From positions 62,001 through 126,000 of the forward strand of contig NZ_BJML01000003.1 of NCBI RefSeq assembly GCF_006539145.1: DNA of 64,000 bases, in the 5' to 3' direction. Positions within the stretch are counted from its first letter, which is position 1, and the number at the start of each line of letters is the position of its first letter. The notes beneath the pieces are model-generated. The model saw only the letters and a program-made list of their open reading frames with translations, ran no database searches and was not told the origin of the DNA. Positions 33,601 through 42,098 of the stretch are shown in pieces. The DNA comes from Microbacterium testaceum. Lineage in GTDB: Bacteria > Actinomycetota > Actinomycetes > Actinomycetales > Microbacteriaceae. The translations under genes were made by a program, and so were the position numbers.

Positions 33601-34260
33601 TCGTACGACCTGTCGTGGCAGGGGCTCGCTCCGCGAACGCAGTACCTCGGCGTCGTACGGTACGGCGACTCCGACGTGCAGACGGTGCTGACCGTCGACT
33701 CGGGCGAAGCCGCGCCGGCGATCGTGGACGCGCCGACGATCTCGGGCACCGCGAAGCTCGGGCGCACCCTCACGGCGACCCCCGGCACGTGGAACCCGGC
33801 CGACGTCACCACGACGTACCAGTGGCTGCGCGACGGCGAGCCGGTGAACGGCGCCACCTCGGCGTCGTACCGCGTGCAGCGCGCCGACCTCGGCCGCGTG
33901 CTCACCGTACGGGTCACGGCGACCTCGCCCGCCAACGGACTGACGGCGACCGCCGACAGCGTCGGGGTGCCGGTCGTGGTCGGTTCGTTCACGACGGTCA
34001 CCGTCGACCCCTGGGTCGGTCGTACCGGTGACGCGTACACGCTGACCGTCAAGGTGCGTCCGCTCAGCGGTCCCGCGCCCCAGGGCGACGTGACCGTCAC
34101 CGTGGCGGGCAAGGACTACGTCGCGACCCTGCAGGACGGGAAGGCGACCATCGCCCTCGACCCGCAGACGCGCGGGGTCAAGCTCGTGAAGGCGGTCTAC
34201 GGCGGCAGCGCGACGGTCGAGTCGTCGCGCGCGAGCAGCGCGTTCATCGTGCTGCGCTAG
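30688..34260 (+). CDS. secreted multidomain subtilase (S8) with PA insert
   Basis: A 1190-residue secreted serine protease. It starts with a Sec signal peptide ending near VQAADVG, then an I9-type propeptide (about 45-150). The catalytic domain has Asp in VVDTGIAP, His in HGSHTAST and Ser in GTSMSSPHVAG, with a protease-associated insert between His and Ser, the layout of plant-type subtilases. A fibronectin-like domain, a domain with SDLDLFV, and two Ig-like modules (one with ATPGTWNPADVTTTYQWLRDG) follow. No sortase or membrane anchor is seen, so it is likely released. ATG 30688 is preferred over an upstream in-frame start since it gives the signal peptide. Role: nutrient protein breakdown. 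Confidence 0.94.
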   Translation: MGRTLRSVAAISLAGLFTVAGATAVQAADVGEGVTPPTPIESATGRYIVVLDEAPVATYEGGEPGLDATKSDEARLDADSPQARKYSAFLEERQQNVADEAGVRPDATYTIAVNGFSASMDPNQAAKLAATKGVQKVVPDEIRHPVAVPSTEFLGLEGDDGVWQKIGGIGSAGEGVVVGVVDTGIAPENPAFAGEQLGTTAGSEPYLDGNDVVFRKGDGTDFRSTRVAEGNGWSLSDYSTKLVGARYFDQGAAATGFTFEADYRSPRDGDAHGSHTASTAAGNNGVDASVEGIDFGAISGVAPAAKVAAYKACWAGPDPLVTTDDVCALSDLLGAINAAVSDGVDVINYSIGGGAATTTLSLEDQAFFNAAAAGVFVSVSAGNSGPGASTADHASPWYTTVAASTIPTYEGTVELPDGFQAAGATVSVREGQDVTAPVVYAGDIAASGADPAGAALCLIGSLDAAKAAGKIVVCDRGQNARIEKSQAVKDAGGVGMILVNVTPASVDNDFHSVPTVHIDARYRDALLAYVRGTADATATLVGENVTGQTTPTPQVAGFSSRGPMLADGSDILKPDVSAPGVAILAAAANAPGAAPTFEFLSGTSMSSPHVAGLGALYLGERPLATPAEVKSAMMTTAYDTVDAEGAPAQDPFAQGAGHVDPTKYFDPGLLYLNGPADWAAFLQGKGLEDFGVAPIDGSDLNLASISIGSLAKPQTVTRTVTSTRAGTFSASVNVPGVDATVEPPTLEFGAAGEQKTFTVTFSRTDAAAEQWTSGFLTWTGEGTQVRSPIAIRPATAEAPAEVSGTGLAGSTKIEILPGVGGELPLTVSGLAAQTLLTDSANPVEGHSGNQDSGDADGYVRWTVEVPEGTTLSRFDLNSSDDTLSDLDLFVSRVVSPDDLRYYERFTSATASADERVTLPNPTPGTYLIEANIYSFTGPFTWDMTYANVTPGGEGQLTATPNPLPVQQGEAVSYDLSWQGLAPRTQYLGVVRYGDSDVQTVLTVDSGEAAPAIVDAPTISGTAKLGRTLTATPGTWNPADVTTTYQWLRDGEPVNGATSASYRVQRADLGRVLTVRVTATSPANGLTATADSVGVPVVVGSFTTVTVDPWVGRTGDAYTLTVKVRPLSGPAPQGDVTVTVAGKDYVATLQDGKATIALDPQTRGVKLVKAVYGGSATVESSRASSAFIVLR

Positions 34261-34275
34261 TCATCGATCGACGCG

Positions 34276-34305
34276 GCGGCGCCCGGGCTTCGGCTCGGGC
34301 GCCGC
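34276..34305. terminator. hairpin terminator with TTCG tetraloop
   Basis: GCGGCGCCCG pairs with CGGGCGCCGC and the stem continues inward through GGC/GCT to a TTCG tetraloop, about 13 bp in all. It lies between the convergent subtilase and pirin stops. Confidence 0.85.
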
Positions 34306-34318
34306 TGTGCGTGATGGA

Positions 34319-35341
34319 TCAGCCGCGGCGCCGACGCGGCGTGAGCTTCACGGCCGGCAGCGGCGGGGCCGGGATGCGCTCGGGCCCGTGGTCGATCACG
34401 GGACCGAAACGGGCCGTCTGCCCCTCCCAGGCTTCGCGCGCTTCGACGATCTCGTCGTGCGAGCGGCCCACGAAGTTCCACCACATGACGATGTCGGCCT
34501 CGAACGGCTCCCCGCCCACCAAGAACATACGCGCGCCGTCGTCGCTGCGCAGCTCGAGGTGGTCGCGCCCCTTTCCGAGGTACAGCAGTCGAGTGTGATC
34601 GACGGATGCCGTGGGCCCCGCCTCCGGCGCAGATCCCGGGCGTCTCGCCGCGTCGGCGTCGACGGCATCCATCCCCGTCACCACCTCGACGGTGCCCGTC
34701 ATTCCGTAGACCGCGTACTCCCAGTCGGGGCGGAGGGGGACGCGCACGGTGACTCCCGCGGGCAGGCGCAGCTCGGCCCCGACGAGGGGGGTGTGCACGG
34801 TCGCGGGCGAGGCGACGTCGCCGAGTCGGCCCATCACGACGACGGCGTCGGCCCCGTCGCCGAGATCGAGCACGGGAAGGTCTTCGTGCCGCTCGAACGC
34901 GGGTGCGCCGTGACGACGGGAATCGGGGAGCGCCACCCAGAGCTGCAGGGCGTCCAGCGGGATCGGCCCCTCGCCCACCGAATACTCGGAGTGAGCGATG
35001 CCCGCGCCGCTCGTCATGAGGTTCAGGGCGCCCGGGCGCACGACGACGTCGCTACCCACGGCATCCCGGTGTCTGACCTCGCCGATGATCGGCCACGTCA
35101 CCGTCTGCAATCCGATGTGCGGGTGCGGCTCGACGCGCATGAGGGTGTCCTGCGGCCCGAAGCGATCGAGGAAGCACCACGCGCCGACCATCGGCAGCGC
35201 GCGGTGGGGGAGGGTGCGGTGCACCTCCATACCGCGCACGCCGCCCAGGGGCACCTCTCGCGCCGCCACCACGAGCGCCCGCGGGCCGTCGCAGTCGACC
35301 GGTCCCTCGGTCTCGGGAGGCGAAACGTCGAGCCGGGTCAC
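34319..35341 (-). CDS. pirin-like bicupin protein
   Basis: A 340-residue pirin family protein. The N-terminal cupin has the metal-binding pattern PHPHIGLQTVTW near residues 60-71, a further His in the GIAHSEYS segment, and the usual ALQLWVALP. The C-terminal cupin includes GGEPFEADIVMWWNFVGRS. Pirins bind iron and some oxidise quercetin or tune enzyme activity; the role here is open. GTG 35341 overlaps the GNAT stop by 4 bases and so is taken as the start, although the frame stays open upstream. Confidence 0.9.
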   Translation of the reverse strand: MTRLDVSPPETEGPVDCDGPRALVVAAREVPLGGVRGMEVHRTLPHRALPMVGAWCFLDRFGPQDTLMRVEPHPHIGLQTVTWPIIGEVRHRDAVGSDVVVRPGALNLMTSGAGIAHSEYSVGEGPIPLDALQLWVALPDSRRHGAPAFERHEDLPVLDLGDGADAVVVMGRLGDVASPATVHTPLVGAELRLPAGVTVRVPLRPDWEYAVYGMTGTVEVVTGMDAVDADAARRPGSAPEAGPTASVDHTRLLYLGKGRDHLELRSDDGARMFLVGGEPFEADIVMWWNFVGRSHDEIVEAREAWEGQTARFGPVIDHGPERIPAPPLPAVKLTPRRRRG

Positions 35342-35676
35342 GAGGGTTCGCCGGGTCCTGCCGAGTCGGCAGCGTCGTCGTCGTTCGGCCACTCGACGAC
35401 CAGGCCGGGCACGTCGTGCTCGCGCAGGTAGTGCGCGACGAAGGGGCACGAGGGGATGACGCTGCCGCCGCGTCGGGCCAGGTCGGAGAGCGCTTCGCTG
35501 GCGAGGGCGGACCCGAGGCCGCGACCCTTGAACGCCGGGTCGATCTCGGTGTGGGGGAGCACGGTGCGGTCGTCGTCGATCGCGCGGAACTCGAGGAAGC
35601 CGCCGAGCTCGTCGCCCACGCGGATCTCGTAGCGGCGGGCGTCGTCGTTTCGGGTTACGGTCAGTTCGTCGGCCAT
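35338..35676 (-). CDS. GNAT-family N-acetyltransferase (YjdJ/COG2388-like)
   Basis: A 112-residue minimal acetyltransferase. FKGRGLGSALASEAL is the acetyl-CoA pyrophosphate loop and CPFVAHYLREH the C-terminal part, as in small YjdJ-type proteins. GGAGAC precedes ATG 35676. It is the first gene of a coupled pair with pirin. The acceptor is unknown. Confidence 0.88.
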   Translation of the reverse strand: MADELTVTRNDDARRYEIRVGDELGGFLEFRAIDDDRTVLPHTEIDPAFKGRGLGSALASEALSDLARRGGSVIPSCPFVAHYLREHDVPGLVVEWPNDDDAADSAGPGEPS

Positions 35677-35762
35677 GGGGGTCTCCTGTCGTCGGTACCC
35701 ACAGCAACGTAGGTGGGGGTGCGGGTGTTCCGCCATCCCCGCGGCATCCCGGATGCCGTTTG

Positions 35763-36284
35763 CTAGGCGGTCTCGCGAGCGCGGTGCCGCCTCACGGCGG
35801 CGCGGTTGGCGCAGCGGACCGAGCAGTAGCGCTGGCGGCCGTTGCGTGTCACGTCGACGACGACGTTCGCGCAGGGCTCGGCGGCGCAGCGGCCGAGGCG
35901 GTTCATCCCGCGCGTGACGAGGTGCAGCGAGGTGCCGACCGAGATCACCGCGGCGAGCACGCGCGGGAGTGCCTCGTCGCTGTCGCGGTAGTGCAGGTGC
36001 CACCCTTCCCCGTCGTGGTCGGTGAGGCGCGGGTAGGCGGTCACCGCCGCCATCTGGGCGTTGAGCAGGGCCGCGCGCGCGTCGGGATCGGTCTCGTCGA
36101 CGACGTGCAGCCAGTCGTCGATGACGGCGCGGGTGCGCTCGTGATCGTCGGATGCCACGGGGAAGGTCATCGTCATGCCCATCTCGATCGTGCGGCGCTC
36201 GATGCCGTCTCGATCGGCGGGCCAGTCGTTCGCGAGCGACGCGGCGAGGAGAACCGCGTACTCCCCGTAAGGGTTGAGATGCAT
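35763..36284 (-). CDS. CGNR zinc-finger transcriptional regulator (ABATE domain)
   Basis: A 173-residue protein with an N-terminal ABATE-like segment and a C-terminal CGNR zinc finger, RCAAEPCANVVVDVTRNGRQRYCSVRCANRAAVRRHRAR, where the four Cys ligands are visible and CGNR reads CANR. Such proteins are probable stress-related regulators. It stands alone on its strand, with a short non-coding gap to pirin/GNAT. Confidence 0.87.
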   Translation of the reverse strand: MHLNPYGEYAVLLAASLANDWPADRDGIERRTIEMGMTMTFPVASDDHERTRAVIDDWLHVVDETDPDARAALLNAQMAAVTAYPRLTDHDGEGWHLHYRDSDEALPRVLAAVISVGTSLHLVTRGMNRLGRCAAEPCANVVVDVTRNGRQRYCSVRCANRAAVRRHRARETA

Positions 36285-36309
36285 AACGGCATTACATCAC
36301 GCTGGACCC

Positions 36310-36504
36310 ATGACCGCTTCGCGCACGATTCCCCTGGCCCCCTCGGCATCCGTCCACGAACACGCGTGGATGACGGAGTCGGTGCACCTCACGAGCGACG
36401 GGCGCGTGCGGTACGTGCGATGCGCCGGCTGTTCCGTACGACGCGTGGACGTCGACGCGGTCGCGGCTGCTCCGCCGACGGCACTGACGCGCGAAATCGG
36501 CTGA
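36310..36504 (+). CDS. small CxxC protein of unknown function
   Basis: A 64-residue protein, MTASRTIPLAPSASVHEHAW at its start, with a single CAGC motif late in the chain (YVRCAGCSVRRVDV). The pattern HAW-x-TES-x-H-x-TS-x-GRV-x-YVRCAGC looks like a truncated zinc ribbon, perhaps binding metal with the His residues. It starts 25 bases from the divergent CGNR gene. Not recognised; codon usage is normal, which supports a real gene. Confidence 0.6.
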   Translation: MTASRTIPLAPSASVHEHAWMTESVHLTSDGRVRYVRCAGCSVRRVDVDAVAAAPPTALTREIG

Positions 36505-36556
36505 CGCGGCGCCGCACCGCACGGTAGCGTCGAAGCAGACTGCTGACGGGGGACGC

Positions 36557-37915
36557 ATGCTTGTTCTGAGCCTCATCGCGGCGATCGCGTGCGCGATCCT
36601 CGTGCCGGTGATCGCGCTGCACGTCTGGTACGCCATCGGGCTGTCGCGCGTCTTCGCCACGCACGGGGGTGAGCCCTGGCGCGCCTGGATCCCGCTGGTC
36701 AACGAGGCCGAGCTGTTCCGCCTGGGGCGGCTGGACCCGGTCCGCGCCGTCCTGCTCGTGGTCCCCGGCGTCAACATCTACGGTCTCGTGCTCAAGGCCA
36801 CCGCCGCTCACCGCATCGGACAGACCGCGGGGCGCGGGGCCGGTACGACCGCCCTCGCGGTGATCTTCCCGCCCGTGTGGGCGACGATCCTCTCGGCACG
36901 CCCGCGAACGGATGCCGCGCCTGCCGGCGATGTCGCCGATGAGCGTCCGATCGTTCTGAGTGAGACGGCATCCGGTCCGATCACCACCATCCCCGGCGCG
37001 AGCGCGGCCGAGGTCGCGACCGCCGGACGGCGACGGTCGACCGCCGTCGTGGCGGAGCCGGTCGCGGTGCCCGTGCTGCCCGGACCTGTCGATATCGACG
37101 AAGACTTCGAGCACACGTCGATCCATCCGTCGAGGCGTCGGTCGGTGGCGGCGGAAGACGCGGAAGCCGCGGATTCGGACATCGTTCCGGGGGTCGCCGC
37201 GCAGACGCCTGCCCCGGCGCCGACGGCCGACGCGGAGCCGGCCCTGACCCGGACGCCGGCGATGCCCATCGCGGCCGCGGCCCTCGACACGGAGGCGGCG
37301 GGGGTCGCGACTCCTCCGCCGGACCCGGCGGCGTCGGTTCCGACCACAGGGACCGCACCTGCGGCGGCACCTGCTCCGGTGCCGCCGGCTCCCGCGGCGC
37401 CCTTCCCGACCGGTGCCGCTCAGGCCGCGACCACGTCGTCGGCTCCGGTTACCGGGCCTGACGACACCGGCTTCGACCGCGTGGCCGAGACCACGGACAC
37501 CACGGCCGCCCCTCAGCCTGACGGTGCCGCCGCTGCGGCTCCCCTCGACGAGCTGACGCAGACCGCCCGCCCGCGCTCGCGTCGGCGCGGCGAGTGGACC
37601 CTCGCCCTACCCGACGGAGGCCGCGTGTCGCTGACCAGTCGCACGGTGGTTCTGGGCCGCAAGCCGGGGAACGGGGAAGACGCGGTGCAGTACGTCGCGG
37701 TCGTCGATGACACCCGGACGATGTCGAAGCAGCACGCGCGACTCGAGTGGACGGTCACCGGCTGGAGCATCACCGACCTCGACTCGACCAACGGAGTGAC
37801 CCTCATCCACGACGACGGGCGCACCGAGCGGGTTCCGGCGGGTGCGTCCGCGATCGCGACCTCGCGCTTCCGGCTCGGCGACGCGAGCATCGAGTTGCGC
37901 CCGGCGACCGTCTGA
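36557..37915 (+). CDS. membrane protein with C-terminal FHA domain
   Basis: A 452-residue protein. Residues 1-110 hold about three hydrophobic segments, with an AWIPLVNEAELFRLGR loop typical of DUF5684-like membrane modules. A long Ala/Pro-rich linker follows, and the C-terminal 90 residues form an FHA phosphothreonine-binding domain (VVLGRKPG, SKQHARLEW, DLDSTNGVTL). GGGGGAC serves ATG 36557, and TAGCGT about 30 bases upstream is a likely -10. It lies just outside the type VII secretion locus, convergent to mycP; a second FHA protein is inside the locus, so a Ser/Thr-kinase-linked input to secretion is plausible but unproven. Confidence 0.85.
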   Translation: MLVLSLIAAIACAILVPVIALHVWYAIGLSRVFATHGGEPWRAWIPLVNEAELFRLGRLDPVRAVLLVVPGVNIYGLVLKATAAHRIGQTAGRGAGTTALAVIFPPVWATILSARPRTDAAPAGDVADERPIVLSETASGPITTIPGASAAEVATAGRRRSTAVVAEPVAVPVLPGPVDIDEDFEHTSIHPSRRRSVAAEDAEAADSDIVPGVAAQTPAPAPTADAEPALTRTPAMPIAAAALDTEAAGVATPPPDPAASVPTTGTAPAAAPAPVPPAPAAPFPTGAAQAATTSSAPVTGPDDTGFDRVAETTDTTAAPQPDGAAAAAPLDELTQTARPRSRRRGEWTLALPDGGRVSLTSRTVVLGRKPGNGEDAVQYVAVVDDTRTMSKQHARLEWTVTGWSITDLDSTNGVTLIHDDGRTERVPAGASAIATSRFRLGDASIELRPATV

Positions 37916-37977
37916 CGTCGATCGGCGATGGACTGATGCCGTCGAGTTCCTCCTGGTTCGCGCCCCGGAGGGCTCGC

Positions 37978-38009
37978 GGCCGGTTCGTGCCGGCCGTGCT
38001 CGCGGCCGG
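37978..38009. terminator. overlapping hairpins between convergent FHA gene and mycP
   Basis: GGCCGG/CCGGCC (37978-37995) and CCGGCCG/CGGCCGG (37990-38009) are two alternative GC-rich hairpins sharing a middle arm, between the stops at 37915 and 38030. There is no T-run, so terminator function is only moderately supported. Confidence 0.45.
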
Positions 38010-38029
38010 TGGGCTCTTCCCGCCGCCGG

Positions 38030-39358
38030 CTATTCCTGCTCTTCGGGCCCGTAGAGCCCGCGGCCCGTGGGGGCGGCGCGCCGTGGAGTCGCCTCTTCGC
38101 GGCGACGGCTGACGTAGATCGCGAGAGCACCGATCGCGCCGAGCGCGATGAGCCCGGCCACGCCGACGCCCGTCGCGGTCGCGATGGCCGCGGCATCCGG
38201 TCCCGGCCCGATGACGACCGAGACCGCCTCGGGGGTCGCGGTGGGCGAGGCGGAGGGGCTGGCGGCGACGAAGGGGCTCTTGGGACCTCGCAGACCCGTC
38301 CCGGGAACCATCACGATCGCGTCGTAGGGCTGAACGACACCCCATCCGGAGATGTTGGAACGCGTGTCGGGCTGCGCGCGGACGGCGGTCGCCTCGAGCC
38401 GGTACGCCCACTGGGCGGGGGTCTCGGTGGGGTGCGCGGATGCCACGAGCGCCGCCGCGGCCGACACGTAGGCCGTGGCCCAGCTCGTCGCGGGCTCGTC
38501 GGCCCCGACGACGCAATCGCCGCCCAGGGGCCATGACGAGGCGACCGCCTGACCGGGGGCGGAGAGGCTCACGTGGGGGCCGTGGATGCTCGCCTTCGTG
38601 ACGACACCGCCCGACCCGACGGCAGCGACCCCGATGACACCGGAGAAGCCCGCGGGGTAACGCGCACCGTCCTTGTCGTCCTGCTCGGGGGAGTCGTTGT
38701 TCGAGCGGTTTCCCGAGCTGGCGACGACGAGGCTCCCGCGTTGCTGCGCGTAGGCCACGGCATCCGCGAGGGAAGCGTTCTTCTCGCTCGTGCTGATCGA
38801 GACATTGATGATCTGCGCACCCCGGTCGGCGGCGTAGCGGATGCCCTCGGCCAACCGTTCGGTGTTCGGACCGAACCCCGCCTCGACGAGTTGCTTCTCG
38901 ATACCGGCGTAGACGCGCACGGGCAGGATCTTCGCGTCGGGTGCCAGGCCCTGGATTCCCGAGCCGGAGATCAGCTGGGCGGCGATCTGACCGGCGATCA
39001 CGGTGCCGTGCGCATAGTTGTCGGTGCGTCCCGACGCATCGGTACCGTCGGGGACGAGGTTGACCCCGGGCAGCACCGCGGCCTCGAGATGCGGGTTCAC
39101 CGCGACCCCCGAATCGACGACGGCGACGGTCACGCCTGCCCCACGAGTGAGGGGCCAGGCCGACGAGCTCTGCAGCGACGCGAGCGCGGTGGGCGCGTCG
39201 GGGATGCGCGTCGAGGCAGTGCACTGGCTCTGCGTCGTCGCCGCCAGCACGCCGGTCGTGGGACCGACGGCGGACGCGGGTGACGGGATGCCGACCAGCA
39301 GCACCCCCGCCGCGGCAGCGAGGGCTGCCAGGCGAGCGGCGCGGGAGCGAAGGGTCAC
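38030..39358 (-). CDS. mycP: mycosin (MycP-like type VII secretion protease)
   Basis: A 442-residue S8 protease of the mycosin type. A signal peptide ends near PASAVG. The catalytic triad is intact: Asp in VVDSGVAV, His in NYAHGTVIAG and Ser in EPATSWATAYVSA. A single C-terminal transmembrane helix (IATATGVGVAGLIALGAIGALAIYV) anchors it outside the membrane. GTG 39358 overlaps the eccB stop by 4 bases. It is the last gene of the minus-strand secretion operon. Mycosins stabilise the translocon and process some substrates. A second mycosin-like gene at 44149 lacks the catalytic Asp. Confidence 0.92.
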   Translation of the reverse strand: MTLRSRAARLAALAAAAGVLLVGIPSPASAVGPTTGVLAATTQSQCTASTRIPDAPTALASLQSSSAWPLTRGAGVTVAVVDSGVAVNPHLEAAVLPGVNLVPDGTDASGRTDNYAHGTVIAGQIAAQLISGSGIQGLAPDAKILPVRVYAGIEKQLVEAGFGPNTERLAEGIRYAADRGAQIINVSISTSEKNASLADAVAYAQQRGSLVVASSGNRSNNDSPEQDDKDGARYPAGFSGVIGVAAVGSGGVVTKASIHGPHVSLSAPGQAVASSWPLGGDCVVGADEPATSWATAYVSAAAALVASAHPTETPAQWAYRLEATAVRAQPDTRSNISGWGVVQPYDAIVMVPGTGLRGPKSPFVAASPSASPTATPEAVSVVIGPGPDAAAIATATGVGVAGLIALGAIGALAIYVSRRREEATPRRAAPTGRGLYGPEEQE

Positions 39359-40683
39359 TTCGTCTCCGGCGTCTGCTGCGCGGCGCTCTCGCTCAGGGAG
39401 GGGCCGGTGCGCAGGAGGGCGGTCCACCCGTCGGGGATCGAGCCCACGTCGTTCGTGGAGTAGCCGAGCCGCGCGATGGTGTCGTCGGTTGCGCCCGGAA
39501 GCGGGAACGCCGTGCCCGTGGCATCCACCAGTGTCAGGATGCTCGTGTTGTCGGCGCCTCGTCCGCCGGCGCGCACGAGAGCCCCGTGGCTGGGATCGAC
39601 CCGGATGCCGGTGGTGACGGCGGTCGAGGTCGGTTGCGTGGCCAGGGTCGTCGTGGCCTGGCCTTCGCCGGCGGTGAGTACGGCGCAGGGACGCTGGCCC
39701 GAGGGGACGGTTTCGAAGCCGACCCGGGGCCACTCGTCGCCGAGGCCCTGCGTCGCGGTGGGGAGGCTGCGGATCTCGTCCGCGGTCACCTCGGTCACCT
39801 TGCCCTTGAGGGCTTCGCCGCTGCCCAGTTGGTACAGCTGCCACGCCAGGGGCGAGAGGGACTCGAGCACCCCGCCGGTCTGCACGAGGAAGCGCTCGTC
39901 TTCGGCGGCGCCGGCCTGCCGGATGACTTGGCCGACGCGCAGCGAGGTGTTCGTGACGGGCTGCCCGTAGTTCTGCAGTGTGATCGGGGTGAGCGCCGTA
40001 CCGGCCGTGAACAGATCGAGCCACGATGCCGGCACGGTCACGGGGGAGAGCGAGGAGATCCCCGCGGCGCGCAGCACGGCGTCGGCGACTTCGCTCGAGA
40101 CGGCGAAGCTCCGACCGCCCTGCACCACGTGGAGGATGCCGTCGACCGACACGACGACCGCGCGGTCCGTGGCGGGAGTGGGGGCCGCGGCCGCGGAGAT
40201 GCGGACGTCGAGACCGGCGTCGTCGGAGACGCAGGCGCTCCAGCCGGTGTTGATCAGCCCGGATACGGGGGGCAGCTCGTCGGGAGCGCCGGTGATGCCG
40301 AGGGTGTCGCCGACGGGGGTACCGCCGAGGGTCGAGGAGTCGGTGGAGATCACGCCGTACTCGTTCGCCGGGAGCAGCAGACGGGCGCTGGCCGTGTTGA
40401 TCACGGGGTGCAGCACACCGTCGACGGTGACGAAGCGGGCACCGGTGTCGGACACGAGGACGAGCTTGCCGTTCTCCCAGCCCGTCGGCAGACCGGGGCG
40501 GATGAGCCCGTAGAAGACGCCGACGAGCACCACGATCACGGTGAGGGCGATGGCGGCGATGACCGCGCGCAACGGCGAGCTCGGCTGCAGCTCTTTACCG
40601 CCGGGGGCGCCGCTGACGAATGCGGTGAGCAGGCGGCGGCGCGAGAAGTTCTGCGCCTCGATCAGGTCGCCCTTGGTGGCCAT
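39355..40683 (-). CDS. eccB: type VII secretion protein EccB
   Basis: A 442-residue component of the translocon. A short cytoplasmic N-terminus opens with MATKGDLIEAQNFSRRRLLTAFVSG, the signature start of EccB, and a single transmembrane helix (about 40-62) follows. The extracytoplasmic part has the R1-type repeats (GKLVLVSDTGARFVTVDG, LLLPANEYGVI) and a Cys pair (WSACVS and RPCAVL) likely forming a disulphide. It begins 3 bases after the eccD stop. Confidence 0.95.
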   Translation of the reverse strand: MATKGDLIEAQNFSRRRLLTAFVSGAPGGKELQPSSPLRAVIAAIALTVIVVLVGVFYGLIRPGLPTGWENGKLVLVSDTGARFVTVDGVLHPVINTASARLLLPANEYGVISTDSSTLGGTPVGDTLGITGAPDELPPVSGLINTGWSACVSDDAGLDVRISAAAAPTPATDRAVVVSVDGILHVVQGGRSFAVSSEVADAVLRAAGISSLSPVTVPASWLDLFTAGTALTPITLQNYGQPVTNTSLRVGQVIRQAGAAEDERFLVQTGGVLESLSPLAWQLYQLGSGEALKGKVTEVTADEIRSLPTATQGLGDEWPRVGFETVPSGQRPCAVLTAGEGQATTTLATQPTSTAVTTGIRVDPSHGALVRAGGRGADNTSILTLVDATGTAFPLPGATDDTIARLGYSTNDVGSIPDGWTALLRTGPSLSESAAQQTPETK

Positions 40684-40686
40684 GCG

Positions 40687-42021
40687 TCAGGCCAGACCGG
40701 ACGAGATGACCGCGAGGGGCAGGAGCGCTGCCAAAACGAGCAGCTCGGCCGTGTCGGCGAGGCGGATCAGCCGCAGGCGCGTCTTGGGGGCGAGCAACGT
40801 GACCGTGACGACGCAGACGGTGGCGATGGCCAGGACGACGAGGATGCCCACACGCAGACCCGGCTGGGCGAGCGAGGCCACGACCCCGGCCACGACGAGA
40901 CCGATGATGCCCGTGGCCATGACGGTGAGCACGCCGGAGCGGGCGAAGGTCTGGCGCGAGGGGAACATCATGCCCGCGAACGCGAGGGCGCACACGAGAG
41001 CGCCGGTGGCGTTCTGCGCGGCGACGAGAGGAGTCGCCACCAGGATGGCGGCGGCCAGGGCTAGGCGCAGTCCCATCAGGACGCGCTTGCCCTGTGCCAC
41101 GCGGGCGGCCACGTCGTCGGCGTCGATCGGCTGCGGGTCGGCGAACATCTCGGCGTCGCTCTGGGGCGACACCACGCGAAGACGCGTGGTGCCGATGGCC
41201 AGCCAGGGCAGTGCCCCCGCGAGCGTGGCGACGACGCCGACCATGAGGGTCCAGACGGCGGGGGCGGGGAAGAATGCGGCGAGCGTACCGGTGACGCCCA
41301 ACGCTCCACCGGCCACGAGGGGCGCGAGCTGCAGCTCGGCCCGCTCCCGAGTGAGGGCGAGCGAGACACCCGCGACGACGAAGGCTCCGCCGCCGGCGGC
41401 GGCCATCGGCAATCCCCACATGTCGAGAGAGGCGGGCATGGCGATGAAGCCGGCGACGGCGGCGAAGAGGGATGCCGCCATCCCCAGGCCCTGGCCTGCC
41501 TCGCGCTGGCCGAGTCGTGAGACGACCGCGGAGACGACGAGCAGCACGACGGCTCCGCCGCCCGCGACGAGAGCGCCGAAGGGGAGGGCGCGACCGGCCG
41601 CGAGCAGGAGGACGGCGCACACGCCGAGCAGCGCGAGGCTGACCGCGAGGGCTGTGCGCGCGTTGTCGCGGGTGGTCCAGGGACGGTTCTGCTGGCTGGT
41701 GGCGTCGATGACGGCCTCGACGATGTCGTCGTAGACGCGCGGCTGGGCGACGAGACCTCCGCGCACGAGGGTCAGCACTTCGCCGTCGACGATGCCCTGC
41801 GCCGCGGCACCGCGAGACGGATCGACGCTGGTGCCGTCCGAGCGCTGGAGCGCGTATCCCGCCGAGGTCATCGACGGATCGAGCACGCCGAGGGACCGGG
41901 CGAAGCCCGGGAGGAACTCGATCACCGGCACTTGCGCCGGAATCGCGATGTCGAGCCTGCGTCCCTCGCTCTGCACCGACAACCGCAGCAGCGCTCGTGT
42001 CGCATTCATGACGTCAGCCAT
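40687..42021 (-). CDS. eccD: type VII secretion integral membrane protein EccD (copy 1)
   Basis: A 444-residue membrane protein with a ubiquitin-like N-terminal domain (about 8-90, RALLRLSVQSEGRRLDIAIPAQVPVIEFLP) and about eleven transmembrane helices from residue 120 on. EccD lines the translocon. A second EccD-like gene is in the divergent operon at 46892, so the locus has two. It lies downstream of the second WXG100 pair after a 77-base gap and is followed closely by eccB. Confidence 0.93.
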   Translation of the reverse strand: MADVMNATRALLRLSVQSEGRRLDIAIPAQVPVIEFLPGFARSLGVLDPSMTSAGYALQRSDGTSVDPSRGAAAQGIVDGEVLTLVRGGLVAQPRVYDDIVEAVIDATSQQNRPWTTRDNARTALAVSLALLGVCAVLLLAAGRALPFGALVAGGGAVVLLVVSAVVSRLGQREAGQGLGMAASLFAAVAGFIAMPASLDMWGLPMAAAGGGAFVVAGVSLALTRERAELQLAPLVAGGALGVTGTLAAFFPAPAVWTLMVGVVATLAGALPWLAIGTTRLRVVSPQSDAEMFADPQPIDADDVAARVAQGKRVLMGLRLALAAAILVATPLVAAQNATGALVCALAFAGMMFPSRQTFARSGVLTVMATGIIGLVVAGVVASLAQPGLRVGILVVLAIATVCVVTVTLLAPKTRLRLIRLADTAELLVLAALLPLAVISSGLA

Positions 42022-42098
42022 CTGCGGCCCCCTCTTTCCGGACCGAAGCCCCCTGCGGTCAGACCCCGAAATCCTATCGGTGGGTCAGGGGTCGGATG

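Noticed and set aside
39280-41064. Long plus-strand open frame opposite eccB and eccD.
   Set aside because: The product is low-complexity Gly/Asp/Arg-rich; the opposite strand encodes clear Ecc proteins.
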